Below, piece after piece: positions 40,901 through 51,246 of a stretch of 64,000 nucleotides of DNA. The translations under genes and the position numbers were made by a program. Source of the DNA: Punctularia strigosozonata HHB-11173 SS5 (taxonomy: Eukaryota; Basidiomycota; Agaricomycetes; Corticiales; Punctulariaceae). Within the stretch, counting starts at the first letter, position 1. The number at the start of each line of letters is the position of its first letter. The stretch spans positions 218,088 to 282,087 of the forward strand of contig NW_006767454.1 in the NCBI RefSeq assembly GCF_000264995.1. Direction: 5' to 3'. The notes under the pieces were generated by a model, which did no database searches, had not been told where the DNA came from, and saw only the letters and a program-made list of their open reading frames with translations.

Positions 40901-41495
40901 AAGTGGCAACCCCGATTCGTGGCTCGGAAAGCGAGCGCACGGTGAAGGGTTCCAAGAAGGATTTTATGGATGTCGGACTGAAAGTTTGCGTCAGGTTTCT
41001 GTCTCTCCCGGCGGTGACCCGACGCAAGAAACGGTTAGATGCGAGTCGTCGACCAGACTCTGCGACTCCCCATTTTGACGCCTATGACTGCCAAAGTATC
41101 GATAGTCACGGACATCCGACATGTATGCGTAATCGAAGATTTGTCTAAACCTCGACGACGCCGTTGTCTACACCTGCGCGTTGGCTACGACTTGCACATT
41201 GTTCATTCGTTTCGTCTCGTGAGCACTCGTAGGTAGCCAAATTTGTGGAATAATCGGGAGGAACAAGCCGTTGGTGGGCGATGTTGAATCCAAGTTGGAT
41301 CCATAAGCTTCAAGGGCGACCATTTCAAAGTCTCGAGGAGCCGTGGTCGTCCATCGAAGCACGAACATTGCCAAGGGCCCATGACATTCTCCGTGAGCGC
41401 GCGCACATGGCCTCCTGTGCAGGGAGGGTGTGTAGTGAAGACTGCAAGGAGTAGCGCATATGTCACAAGAGCAGAGTCCGTTCCGAACATATCCC
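37981..41495. other. Gene-poor region, possible 3' exon at about 40.74-40.89 kb (-)
   Basis: About 3.5 kb without a gene I can support. A 282-codon open stretch at 38227-39075 (-) has no signature and atypical composition. Two places look more protein-like. On +, 39,133-39,270 begins MLHQNVLNTLSVSSSFYNVTNV after one preceding codon pair. On -, a stretch ending at about 40,740 reads MYVLEMIERWPFEKR then ERVKEAREKNYPVF and could be the last exon of an unrecognised gene that runs towards the transposon at 41.5 kb. Confidence 0.3.
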
Positions 41496-41503
41496 GAATA
41501 CGT
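41496..41503. repeat. Target-site duplication, left copy
   Basis: GAATACGT, identical to 51239-51246. The match continues two bases (GG) on both sides, so the exact 8 bp chosen has a small ambiguity. Confidence 0.75.
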
Positions 41504-41552
41504 GGGAACGTCTGATTCTGCGACCGATTTGACATTGTCGCGTTGTCATTGT
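41504..41552 (+). repeat. Left terminal inverted repeat of the KDZ element
   Basis: After two terminal bases it reads GAACGTCTGATTCTGCG, then TGTCGCGTTGTCATTGT. The reverse complement of the right end reads GAATGTCTGATTCTGCG and TGTCGCGTTGTCAATGT at the same spacing. Confidence 0.8.
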
Positions 41553-41562
41553 CAGTCACATG

Positions 41563-41646
41563 ATCGACAATGTTCAGTGCCTGAACCGAACATTGTCGAT
41601 TGTAGGAACATCCTCGATGTTCGTGACGGAGAGATGTTCCGTCACG
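41563..41646. repeat. Three consecutive perfect inverted repeats
   Basis: 41563-41575/41588-41600 is a 13-bp hairpin arm pair (ATCGACAATGTTC). 41607-41621 is AACATC-CTC-GATGTT. 41622-41630/41638-41646 is CGTGACGGA with its complement. They lie between the left terminal repeat and a TATA box and include the ACAATGT core repeated at both element ends. They may be transposase-binding subterminal sites or operators. Confidence 0.8.
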
Positions 41647-41672
41647 TTGTAGATACACGTTTGCCGATGTAA

Positions 41673-41680
41673 TATATAAG
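41673..41680 (+). promoter_or_regulatory. TATA box of the Cys-rich cargo gene
   Basis: TATATAAG about 90 bp upstream of the ATG at 41768, directly after the hairpin cluster. Confidence 0.5.
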
Positions 41681-41767
41681 GACGTGTCACCGTTCCATCG
41701 AAGTTCCTCCACATACATTCACGCCACCCAATCACTCGCATTATCACTCGCATTATCACTCTCTTTT

Positions 41768-44317
41768 ATGTCAGGCAATCGACGTACGTTAACTCAACCT
41801 TGCAAGTTGATGGCTGTATACTCATTCATCACAGGGCGCGGAGGCGAGCCTTGTGCTACGTGTCAGGACAGTGACCGTAATCAGGCTTGCAAATATAACC
41901 TGTGCCGGTCCTGCTGCGTCAAGACCGCAACCTTCGCTTCTGCACAAAACGCGCAGCGCGTCAGGTGTCCGGTTGCACGGCATAACCCAGCACCAGGCAA
42001 CGTACGGACAGTCCCTCAGAGTGCAGATCCCGTACCTACGACTGCGGCACCGGGTTCAAATGGTGCTCTGGTTACAGGTACGACATGAACTATTGCACTC
42101 ATGCCCTTTTCGGCCCTGATACCTCATGTGACGCAGTCACTCTGCCAACCGTCGACTGCGCTACGAATCCTGCGACACTTGTCGCATCTGCACCTGCTGT
42201 CCATGCGCAACCAATGCGCCTCTATCACGAGATGCCGGGATACAACGTGCCGCGGCGGCAGACGGAGTGGCAGCAGCACAAGCAAACCGCTGAGGAAGCA
42301 AAGGAAGATGCTAAATATGCTGTACATTTGGCCATATGGACGGCGGTGCGTTTGTTCAGTCTTTCTTGTACTGGATTTCCTGACATCATGTGTTGGTTCC
42401 GTAGCTGCATAAGGCATCTACCTTGATTGATTTAGTAATACCTTCATATTCCAAGCTGAAGTTTCAGAATCACACCATGCTTGTGCCTTTATTGAAGGAT
42501 GTCACGTTCATTCAGTATTATAACCCGTCTGTTGATCGCTGGGTTACCCAGGATCCAGACACCATCTTCAAGTTTGAGGATGGTGCACGTACTGCTTTGT
42601 TACGCATTGTACCTGGAGATATCCGCACAGCAATCGTATCAAAGGAGGACTATGCTGCGTACGAGGGTGTGTTTGATTCATGTAGGTTAAGATACATCCG
42701 GGTCTAACATGCAACACTCAGGTCTCGCCGATGCTGTTGATTCCATTTGTCCAGCTCGCAGAATGCGGCCACTGTCTCCATCGAGTGGCGATGTTCCTGC
42801 TCCCAAACGCCATAAGCGCGTGCACTCATCGCCGGGTCTTCTCTCTCCGTTTTCCGTGTCACCGGTGTCAGAGTACGCGCTGGAGCTCCTAGGAGAAGCG
42901 CGGATCCCCCGGGACGGCGGTGGAGACGCTGTCGCACAAGGCAGGGAGGCAACTGAGTATATATACGAAGATACGAGGGGGAATACACATACCTGTTGCA
43001 CAAGGCAGGGAGGCAACTGAGAGAACAAGTCTGGGTTGCTCCCTGGTGCGACAGGCGACTATATAGTAGATGAGTAATCCATCAACGCAACGAAAGATGG
43101 TCCAATGAGAGAAGGGGAGGGTCCTCGGGTGCCCGACACGTGACCGGTGGACCGGCCTAGGAAGGCCGCGCGAGTGCGGAGGCCCTAGGAGCGCCGAGCG
43201 ACGGAACGAAATAGGGGAGATGCCAAAAGGAGGGCGCGGGAAGCCTAGGAGGGCGTGGGAGAGCGCGACCGAATAGGGAGACGGAAGTATTAGGGGGCGT
43301 GGGAGAGCGCGACCGAATAGGGAGACGGAAGTATTAGGGGAAATGAACGAAATGGGACAGAAGCGGAAGCAGAAAAAGAGAACAATGAGACATGAGGCGA
43401 GTGTGGGAGCCGTGCCCTGACAACCGGCTTCAACTCGGACTCACAGACCAGATTCTTTCTGGAGCTCAGACCCTGTCACGGATACACTGTCATCCCCACC
43501 CGTTTCTGATTGTTCCGAACTCGATGCGTTAGTCGGAGCTGCTCCTTGCTTATCACGGATTCCAGTTGTGTCCGGCTCATCGGTAGCAGCTCGCGCTCAG
43601 CCTCCGAACCGGATCCATACCCCAAGGCAGTCAAATCACGCACATACTAGGTCTATGTCACGCTCGCACATGCACAAGGATATCCCTCTCTTTCCCTCAG
43701 GGTACACATTTGATTCCATTTGGGATGGGATGTGTAATGTAGCCTTCGCCGAGCGGGTAAAAGGGGTCGGGAAGCAAAACCGTGCAGAGGCTATGCAGAA
43801 ACAGTGGCCAGGTCATGTATGGAGTGGCAGAGGACACTCCTCGTATCAGCGGGTTCGGCGCCAACTTCGTCAAGGCGACGAGCACATGTGGGCAGGTTTT
43901 CGAAGCTCCAGTCGATTGTTTGCAGACTACCAGGTGCAATTGAAGAAAGCCGGTCGTGATCACGATGAATCACCGCAAGTCTCGCTTCCATGGGAGGCTG
44001 ACTTTGGCGAATCTTCCTCATCCCCTGCACCCAGCACACCAAGGGCTGCAGATCCTTCACTGCAGCCATACCTTATGCCTCCGCTAATGGTCCAAGAGTT
44101 GGGTGGAGCCATTGAACTATATGTATCTTCCCCTATTCCCATCATACCTGGTAATGCGCCTGCAGGACTTGACGACTTCAGCTTTGATCTTGGCGCCTCC
44201 GGAGAAAATAACAACTTCAGCTTACTATCTAGCACAGACTTTGATCCTATGGATCCTATGGCACTGTTACAGGAGTTTATTGACTGGGACCCAAATACGG
44301 ATCCCACAAATCACTAA
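41768..44317 (+). CDS. Cys-rich (zinc-binding-like) protein of unknown function, element cargo
   Basis: Exons 41768-42077, 42137-42345, 42405-42666 and 42722-43020 read in frame to a stop (359 aa). Near the N-terminus a cysteine cluster PCATCQDSDRNQAC then LCRSCC and RCPVARHN resembles a small zinc knuckle. A middle domain contains LVIPSYSKLKF and VTFIQYYNPSVDRWV, followed by a basic PKRHKR segment. After about 500 bp of repeats, a second stretch (about 43,560-44,317) is open again from a good acceptor (ATTCCAG) and encodes PLFPSGYTFDSIWDGM and an acidic Asp/Pro-rich tail. It may be the last exon of the same gene, split by inserted repeats, or a separate gene. I do not recognise a function; a transposon-accessory or DNA-binding role would be a guess. 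Confidence 0.5.
42934..43021. repeat. 24-bp direct repeat
   Basis: GCACAAGGCAGGGAGGCAAC plus TGAG occurs at 42934-42957 and again at 42998-43021, bracketing 40 bp that include TATATATAC. The second copy brings the stop codon that ends the first part of the Cys-rich gene. Confidence 0.9.
43251..43338. repeat. 44-bp tandem repeat x 2
   Basis: Two identical 44-bp units starting GGGCGTGGGAGAGCGCGACC, adjacent, inside a purine-rich segment (43,100-43,400) that separates the two coding parts of the Cys-rich locus. Confidence 0.92.
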
Positions 44318-44402
44318 TATACTTAGAATCGGCATCTCATTAATGACTCGGCACACTACATGTACAGTTAATCTATGAAACAAATTATCATAATCCTTAT
44401 TT

Positions 44403-46280
44403 CTACCCCGAACTTGAGATCATACTTATTGGTGACAGTGTCAGCGGTGGAGTGAATGCGTTGGACGTGCTGCTGGTGCCCATCGGGGTCGACGTGGCTG
44501 AAGGGAGGCCGTTGGAGTACGGCGGCGGCGCGGCGGATGTAGCGGCTGGCCAAAAGGCCTGCGCATACATTGACGTCGACGAGCAACTCGACTGATTGAG
44601 CCTCGCAACGCAGCCTTCAGGCACAGAGGGCAGCGACAGAGAGGGCAAGATAGCTGCACGTCCAAGAGATCGTCCGATGTTCGGCAAGGAGCAGACATTG
44701 GGATTCGGGGGTGCAAGCACGACAGAGTCGATGGCCTCCGTGACGGAGGGCACCGCGTTATCCCTACCCGCCCTCGCGAACAAGTTGCTCTCGCTGCGGC
44801 ATCTGCCAACCGCGCGTTTGCCCAACACGGACGCGTTGACGCCGCCCGGAAGTTTACCGACCCATAAGCGCCACTTGAGAGCGCTGCCAAGGGCGCGCTC
44901 GCATCTGCCAATCTCGCGGGGGGGAAGGCCGGCAAGGCGGGCCCATGCCTTGTTCGAGTAGGTCCTGTCCAGGGCGAATTTGGAGGCGAGGATGAGCGCG
45001 GCTAGGAAGGTGCGGCGCGGGCAGAGGAGGGTGCTCGGGAGCGGGGGGAGAGGCGGGAGCATCGTCTGGGACGCAGACGTCGAAGAGGTCGAGAACGCGT
45101 CGACGTTGCTTGGTTTGGCGAGGGTGAACGGTTCGGCACTGAAGCTGGCGGCACGTGCTGGACCCGCGGGGCGTTCGTCGTCCGCGATGCGGATGGTATC
45201 GCACCCTTCGGATCGCGGTGTGCACATCTGTAGCTGGACAACGTAACATTCGGTCTTGCCGTCGCCGCTGATTGCGGTCTTCTGCGCCTTGTTGACATCG
45301 TCCACGTTGATCTGCTCGTTGTCGGTCAGTATCTCGACAGTGATGCGTCCCTCCATCGGCGTCGCGTCAGCGTCGCCTAGGCCGGCCTTCTCGCGTGCGA
45401 CGAGTTCCGGAATCTTGGGTCGCACGGCGGTGATGCAGCACAATGCAGTCTGGAGGACAGTCGCGGAGGTCTTTGAGCGGCGGAGAACCTAGAGGACAAA
45501 TTGTCGGAGAGGGACAAGGGGCGCGGTGGAGCTGCCGGTCCCGACGGGTGTCGGTGTTGCGGAGGCGGAGGGGGGATTCGGTGGTGCGACGTGCAGCTGG
45601 TAGGCCGGCGACCGCGTATGGGGCGAAATCGGGGACGACAGCTGCATGTTCAGATTCCGAGGTCGAAGGGAGGGACCAGCAGCAGCTGGTGTCGATGGCG
45701 CGTCAGCCGCGCGAGCGTGTCCAGACGTCTTGAATACCGCGGGTATATCGTCTTTGGGCCATATGTCCGCGAGGGACTCGACGGCTTGGTCTGAAAGAAG
45801 CAGACAACAAGGCTAATTAGCAAGCTTGAACGTGCGAAAGGAATGAAAATATGAACGATGATGTAGGCAGGCATGGGGGGTCGAGCGAAGAAGCACCCTG
45901 GCGAGCAGTGCCACCCACGCCGTTTGAAAAAGGGCAAAAAGGTTCAACGACTCACCGACTAGTCCGTTGACGAGGCGCACGCGGTGGATTTCGCGGAGTT
46001 GGGCGTGGACATCGCGCGGTTGAGGTTGTTGAGGGGTGGGATTTCGTGGGTCACAGAGGGAGGAAATTGGTTTCGTTGTAATTGGGGATGAGGGAGATAC
46101 TGTTACACATGATGCAGGCGTGTTTAGGAATTGTTGAGGGTGAGTGTGAGGGGTGGATCGAGCGGAAGACGATAACTGAGCTGCGTAGGGTTGCCAACGC
46201 GCCCGGGAGCGAGTGGCTCCCGGGCCGCAGTGGGCGAGTGACTGTGAGATGGCATGCATATCGTTTGAGGGGTGGTGCAT
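44403..46280 (-). pseudogene. Pho85-type (PCL) cyclin with an in-frame TAG, element cargo
   Basis: Exons 46280-45956 and 45790-44403 share one frame (571 codons) and carry an intact cyclin box: VHAQLREIHRVRLVNGLVD at the first helix, then VLRRSKTSATVLQTALCC, and RRTFLAALILASKFALD followed by NKAWARLAGLP. This is the PHO80/PCL pattern of cyclins that bind the Pho85 kinase in phosphate, glycogen or cell-cycle control. Codon 209, at 45489-45491, is TAG, directly before VLRRSKTS where the family has Glu. One G-to-T change in GAG explains it. A 57-nt in-frame intron ending CTCTAG could also remove it, but at the cost of the conserved PLRQFV. The tail is Ser/Pro-rich. It lies inside the transposon and still has an intron, so capture was at DNA level. 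Confidence 0.7.
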
Positions 46281-47677
46281 AGAGAGACTAGGCGAGAAGT
46301 AGTAGAGACTAGAGTATACGCGGGCGGAGTAGTCGGATTATTCAGATGGTAGCATTGGCGACGACGGTGGGGGTGGACTTGATAAGGGTGACAAAACCAG
46401 ACTCTATGAGGACTGTGTGGGGCTTGAGGGCGGCGATGAGGGCGATCGGACTGGGCATGCGGGTGATGTGTTGTGAGCACATCTTGACTCAGTGGAAGGT
46501 GGGCGGATCTGCTCCGGGTCGGGGACCTGGAGGGAACCGCTAAAGGGGTCCTTTTTGTGACCGCGAAGGAGGAGTGGGAACGCTGTCGACTAGATCAATA
46601 AGCTGGTAGAGGCTGCGAGGACGTGCCCATGCCCCGAGCATCATACCTCTGTATAGCCTACTCCTGGGGGCCTACGCAATGCGCCATCGCCGTACGTCTA
46701 TGCCGTGCCTATTGCCGTACATCTGTGCCATGCGCAATCGCCGGGGCACGTCGGATGATGAGGGCCCAGCGCGCGTTGGATGGCGATGGCCCGGGGCACG
46801 TTGAATGACGACGGCCCATGGCGCGTTGGATGCCCGGGACACGTTGGATGGCACTGGCCCGGGGTGCATTGGATGGTGAGGGCCGGGGGTTATGTTGGAA
46901 AGCGAGGGTTTGACCTTGGACATTACTGAGGTTACGGCGTGCGCGAGGTTGGGCGCATCCACGTGTGCGGGGTTGAGCGCGTCGCCATGAGCGTGTTGGG
47001 CTTGCACGGCGTTGAGCGAGTTGGCGTGCATGGATTTGAGTGTGTCGGCATGCGCGGCTGCACCCAAACGGGGTCACATGTGCATAATGACCGCGTTGTG
47101 GACGCGTCGCATTGACACGTCCAGTGAGCATATAAATACAGTACCGACTGCACACCCAACGGTATCCTCTCCCCTTTTTTCACGCAGACGTGCCCGAGGG
47201 TGGACGGTGGATTCCCTGAAAGCCCAAGGTTGCCTCCGTCTCGCACCCGCACCTACTGACTCCGGACATGTCCAATTATATTTCAATTATATTCACTTGA
47301 CTTAGACAGAACTGTGTGCATTTGCCGGTATCTCTTCGCCGTGTGTACCCCATGTTGCCATACGTGCACGTTGCACTGTGGGCGGTTTGACCGCCTACGG
47401 CGCAAGCATACCACAGCCATGGAACACCTGCAGTATGGGATGTAATGCCTGCGGTGTTGGCGGATGTGCATCACAGACGGGTGTGATTCTGTTACCTTTG
47501 AGTCCGCTTGCACGTACCACTTACCTGTTGTATGCAACACCTTCAGCATTGATATCAAGATATCAATGCATGCACAAGTAATGTGTGATGTACCGTGACG
47601 CGGGTCCGCACACTGTGCGAGAGCATATATCGCATTTGATGATCGCTATTCTAGTACATAGTTATGATAGTCATATA
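46281..47677. other. Non-coding stretch of the element with minisatellite
   Basis: About 1.4 kb between the cyclin and transposase genes. Apart from the minisatellite listed separately I see no gene; long open stretches here come from the repeats. Confidence 0.5.
46720..47060. repeat. Degenerate GC-rich minisatellite
   Basis: Two families of imperfect short repeats. 46,745-46,890 has units like GGGGCACGTTGGATG alternating with ATGGCGCGTTGGATG. 46,950-47,060 has units around GTGTGCGGGGTTGAGCG. Both strands stay open across it because of the repeats, not because of a gene. Confidence 0.75.
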
Positions 47678-49904
47678 CTAGGATAACAATACTTGCCGGT
47701 CTATATGATGAGGATTGGCGTTTCGACCCACTAGCTCATGCACTACTAACCGGTTGTGGTGTTTTATCATCTCATCCAAGAAAAAATCGTAGCGGTCATC
47801 TCGCATCTCCCTTACCATAGCAGCAAATCCGTCAAACCATGCATTCGTCATCTCTGCTGCAGATGAGTTGAATCTCCACTTTGTTCCTACTATAAGATCC
47901 GGAAATTGCGCCGCATTGCAATAGCGGCCACAGAACTCATCCGACTCCTTGTGCTTGGACTTCATGTGAAATACGTCGACAGGGAGGGCACACCGGTCAA
48001 AATGATGGTCTTGGGCCGTCATAAGACGCTTCTTCAGCAGACAGGCGGTATCGTAGAATATCACTTGAGGTACCGAACGCTCGGTAGGGAACGTCGCATG
48101 TAGGAATTGCTTGATGTATGTATGTTAGTTATCTGCGGCATCCGTGTCTGACGCAGATAGGGCTTACCCGAACACCATCGATTCCTTCAGAGCCAAAGAA
48201 TGTTGCCCGCGAGAGGATAACACCGCATGTAGCAACACAGAGTTGCTCGTTGTGTGTCCGACGACGACCAAACCTTGCTTTTGGGATGGTATTTCCAGCT
48301 TCATCTTTCTCAGAACAGTCCTGAGCGCCGCCGTCAGGTTGAATGTCCATGATAACATCGGCGCGGGATAACAGATCATCTGTAGAAACAGACCCGATGG
48401 CCTGCAAGCGCTTCCGTAGCTGAAACATGGCACTGCGTCGCTCATCTCCTGCACTCTCCAGGGCACGATGCTGTGAGATTGCACAAGTCTTGAAAGGTTC
48501 CTCGCACGACGCCGTGCAGCCCACAACTGCGCATATCTTGCTTTGCGAGTCATGTACTAGGCAGAATCGAGCACGCTGAGTGACCAGAGGCTGCTTACAG
48601 TCATGGACACTGCAGCACGGGTGTCCTATCTGAACGCCATCGATGACAACCGCTCGCATGATATCTGAGAAGTTATTCTTGTGGGGAAATCACAAGGACA
48701 TAAAAACAAAGGCGTACGGTTTGGCTCCTTGAAATCCATGCAGAGTTTACAGACATGGTTCCATTCTTCCTGCCCAATACCCATCATCATCAAGTTGCGC
48801 ACACGTAGTGCAGTGTTCAGGCGATCAGCCTGAGACACATCATTATCTACAATGAGCTGAGACTGATGCTCGAAATGGTGGTCCTTTAGCGAACACAGAA
48901 AGAAGGAATCCCAGACCAGCTCGCTCGTCATGGAGGGCCGGACAGGCCAGTCGTCTGGAAAGCAGCCAGAAGTGCGTGCACCATGTTCGAGTTTGTAAAT
49001 GCGAGCGTTGTTCGTTGCGGACACCCTGATTCCCGATCAGCTTTGAGCGGTCAATTCCACAATGTTTTTTACATACCATGCACAGACCATAGAGTCCCTG
49101 AACCTCCGACACACTGATTGTTCGATGTAGACATGCGTGGCCACATGGATGAAAGGCGGAACTCCTCGGTGGTAGACGCGCACTTTTCGGTCAACAACAT
49201 AATATGTCGGATAATATCGTGTAAGGCAGCCTTTACCGATCATGTTAGAAAGGTCACGAACACAGTGCTGCCTGACGCTACTCACGAGGACACCTTGCAG
49301 AGTGTGACCAGGCCGGCAGGGCACCCCATTCCCGCGTAAAGACCACAACACGCATCGGAATCTCGCGAGCAAGCTCCATTTGTACCCTACAACGTACTTG
49401 ACAGCGAGGGTCCAGGCATCCTCGCTCCCTCGGATAGAATTCGTATGCGCCTAAGGCATATGTTCATGGAACTTGAATGGAGCAGAAGAGCTGATAGATC
49501 ACGAGGTACATACTGATCCCCAAATCCACGCCGTGGCGAAGGAATATATCAAGAAGGTCGCCCGCGATAGGCAACAGCTCATCGCTGTGAGAGCCACAGG
49601 CATCCGCACTTTCCCATATCTGATCGCGGAGTACGGACCAGCACCGTACAACCAAAGCTTCGCTGGCATGCAGAGCCCGGCATAAGAACTGCACGATCTC
49701 CGGCGGAAGGTGCAAAGGTGCTCCTGACCAAGATGCTGAACATGACCAAAGTAGGCGCGACTTGAGATGGGTCGTTAGGCGGATGAAGAGCACGAGAGAC
49801 GAGAGTGAGAGTGTGCCCATCAATAGTGGATCGGTGGCGATCAGTGTTGTGAACTGGCTAAGTAGCATATTGCAAGCCAATATGCTGTTGTGCACACAGT
49901 GCAA
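47678..49904 (-). CDS. KDZ transposase with CxC-type cysteine clusters
   Basis: From the N-terminus (right end): LPPEIVQFLCRALHASEAL then CWSVLRDQIW, the usual opening of these proteins. Next come RYYPTYYVVDRKVRVY and VPPFIHVATHVYIEQSVC (CxC5-like region), SATNNARIYKLEH, a CxC6-like cluster (QRARFCLVHDSQSKICAVVGC), RATFFGSEG, and the catalytic end VIFYDTACLLKKRL, LPVDVFHMKSKHKESDEFCG, WRFNSSAAEMTN and DRYDFFLDEMI. The C-terminal domain is complete and well preserved. Several introns are needed and I could not confirm that the full reading frame is free of breaks. It should mobilise the element; the acidic catalytic residues lie in the YD, HK-DEF and DEM segments by family comparison. Confidence 0.75.
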
Positions 49905-50447
49905 TTCAGCGTAGAAGTACGGCTGAGCACGGGGGGTAGAGAAACAGCTCAGGGGTTACTAATTCGTAGCACGAGGTATATAACAGGGACGAAAGGGCGC
50001 GGTCGCCACGTGTTGTTGTTGAGAATGCAGGACACCGTGATGTAACCAGCCCGCAATCCGATCATGTCAGTGGGAACGTTGGAAGCTATTGTGCAAGAAT
50101 CCGACGAAGCAACACTGACAATGTGATATTGTGGGACAAGGTGCGTGATCAGACATCTGACGTACATCACTAGTATCAACGACGAGCTGGGACTGCTGGT
50201 CGAGATGGTAATCCTTCCGCGAACGTAGGAGGAACAGGTTCAAGACGAGCTCGCTACTTGCAGTGGGTCGGGTAGGCTAGTTTTCCGAGAAGCGGCCGGA
50301 AGTGCGCGCACCGTGTTCAAGTCCGTAAATGCGAGTGTTGTCTGTTATGGACACTCTGATTCTTGTCAGCTTCGAACGGTACATCCGGCAAGGCACCGTG
50401 CGTACCACGTACACACCATGAAGTCCCTGAGTCCCCGGCACATGTAC

Positions 50448-50603
50448 GCCCGCTCCTCGCGTTCGCGCTCCTCCGTGTTGACCTTGGCCTCGAGCGGCGA
50501 GCCCTGCTTGAAGTAAAACTCGGACGGGAAGGGGTTGTGCAGCGTGCGCTGGATGCGCTGCTGGAAGGCATAGTAGGCGCGTTCGAATGTCGTCGGCGCT
50601 GCG
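50448..50603 (-). pseudogene. Captured fragment of a mitochondrial ribosomal protein mL46-like gene
   Basis: About 52 codons are perfectly open and GC-rich, reading TTFERAYYAFQQRIQRTLHN, then FPSEFYFKQGSPLEA and EERERE. This matches what I know of the conserved N-terminal segment of fungal mL46 (Mrpl17). The fragment starts abruptly after sequence resembling transposon DNA and passes straight into KDZ-like sequence (RGLRDFMVC), so it is an insertion or chimera inside the element. Confidence 0.6.
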
Positions 50604-51189
50604 TAAATATCACAACACGTGTCGAAATGTTGCCAGCAAGCTCCAATTATGAACTGTGATGTACTAAAAATGAGGGCAATGCATCCTCGCTCCCTAAGGT
50701 CACATTATTACGGGCCTCCGGCACTGAGTAGATGTCAGAGCAAGCGAACAAGCCAACAGATGCTGATACATACCATTGCCCAACTCCAGATCACGTTTAT
50801 GGTACGAAGTCCGGCCGGAGACGCAAAGTGCGTTTGATCAAGACGTAGAATGCGACCAAAGTAAACGAGGCTTGAGTTAATCGTCAGGCGGATGAAGAGT
50901 TCAAAAGACGAGAGCGGAAGTTAGCGTTGGGCTGGTGGAGTAGCATAGCGTGGGCCGAGGTGCTGTCGCCCGTAGAGAAAAAAGGACAGCATTGTAAGGG
51001 CGTTGTGTGCAAGAAGCTGGGGGACACGATCTCGTAGGACATGCTATATACCAACGGCGAGAGGGCACGGTCGCCGTGCGTTGTTGTTGACAATGTCAGG
51101 ACCGTGTGACATTGACAATGTGACCGACCCGCAGTGCGACAATGTCAGTGGAAAGGTTCTCGGCTATCCTGCAAGAATCTGACCAAGCT

Positions 51190-51238
51190 ACATTGACAAC
51201 GCGACATTGTTAAACAGGGCGCAGAATCAGACATTCTG
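51190..51238 (-). repeat. Right terminal inverted repeat of the KDZ element
   Basis: Reverse complement matches the left end at about 40 of 49 positions, with the same internal GCGTTGTCA block. Confidence 0.8.
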
Positions 51239-51246
51239 GAATACGT
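51239..51246. repeat. Target-site duplication, right copy
   Basis: GAATACGT, identical to the left copy at 41496-41503. Confidence 0.75.

Larger units (their letters stand above)
41504..51238. mobile_element. KDZ-superfamily DNA transposon with cargo
   Basis: The ends are imperfect terminal inverted repeats of about 49 bp (41504-41552 and 51190-51238, about 40 matches). They sit exactly inside identical 8-bp direct repeats GAATACGT at 41496-41503 and 51239-51246. Eight-base target duplications are usual for Kyakuja-Dileera-Zisupton elements. The interior carries a KDZ transposase gene with CxC-type cysteine clusters (-), a Cys-rich gene (+), a Pho85-type cyclin gene (-), a minisatellite, a duplicated piece of the transposase 5' half, and an mL46-like gene fragment. 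Ends and target repeat are seen in the sequence; that everything between moved as one unit is inference. Confidence 0.8.
50180..51238 (-). pseudogene. Partial second copy of the KDZ 5' half
   Basis: 50,200-51,238 repeats, with many changes, the order of sequence found at 48,880-50,163. Shared blocks include GAAGTGCGYGCACCRTGTTC, GTAAATGCGAG, a CGGATGAAGAG block and the ACAATGT-rich terminus. It contains only the N-terminal part and the right inverted repeat and is out of frame in places, so it is a non-functional partial duplication. Confidence 0.7.

Noticed and set aside
46672-47155. Open stretches with Ala/His/Asn or Pro/Ser repeats on -
   Set aside because: They arise from the GC-rich minisatellite; no start, splice or family support.
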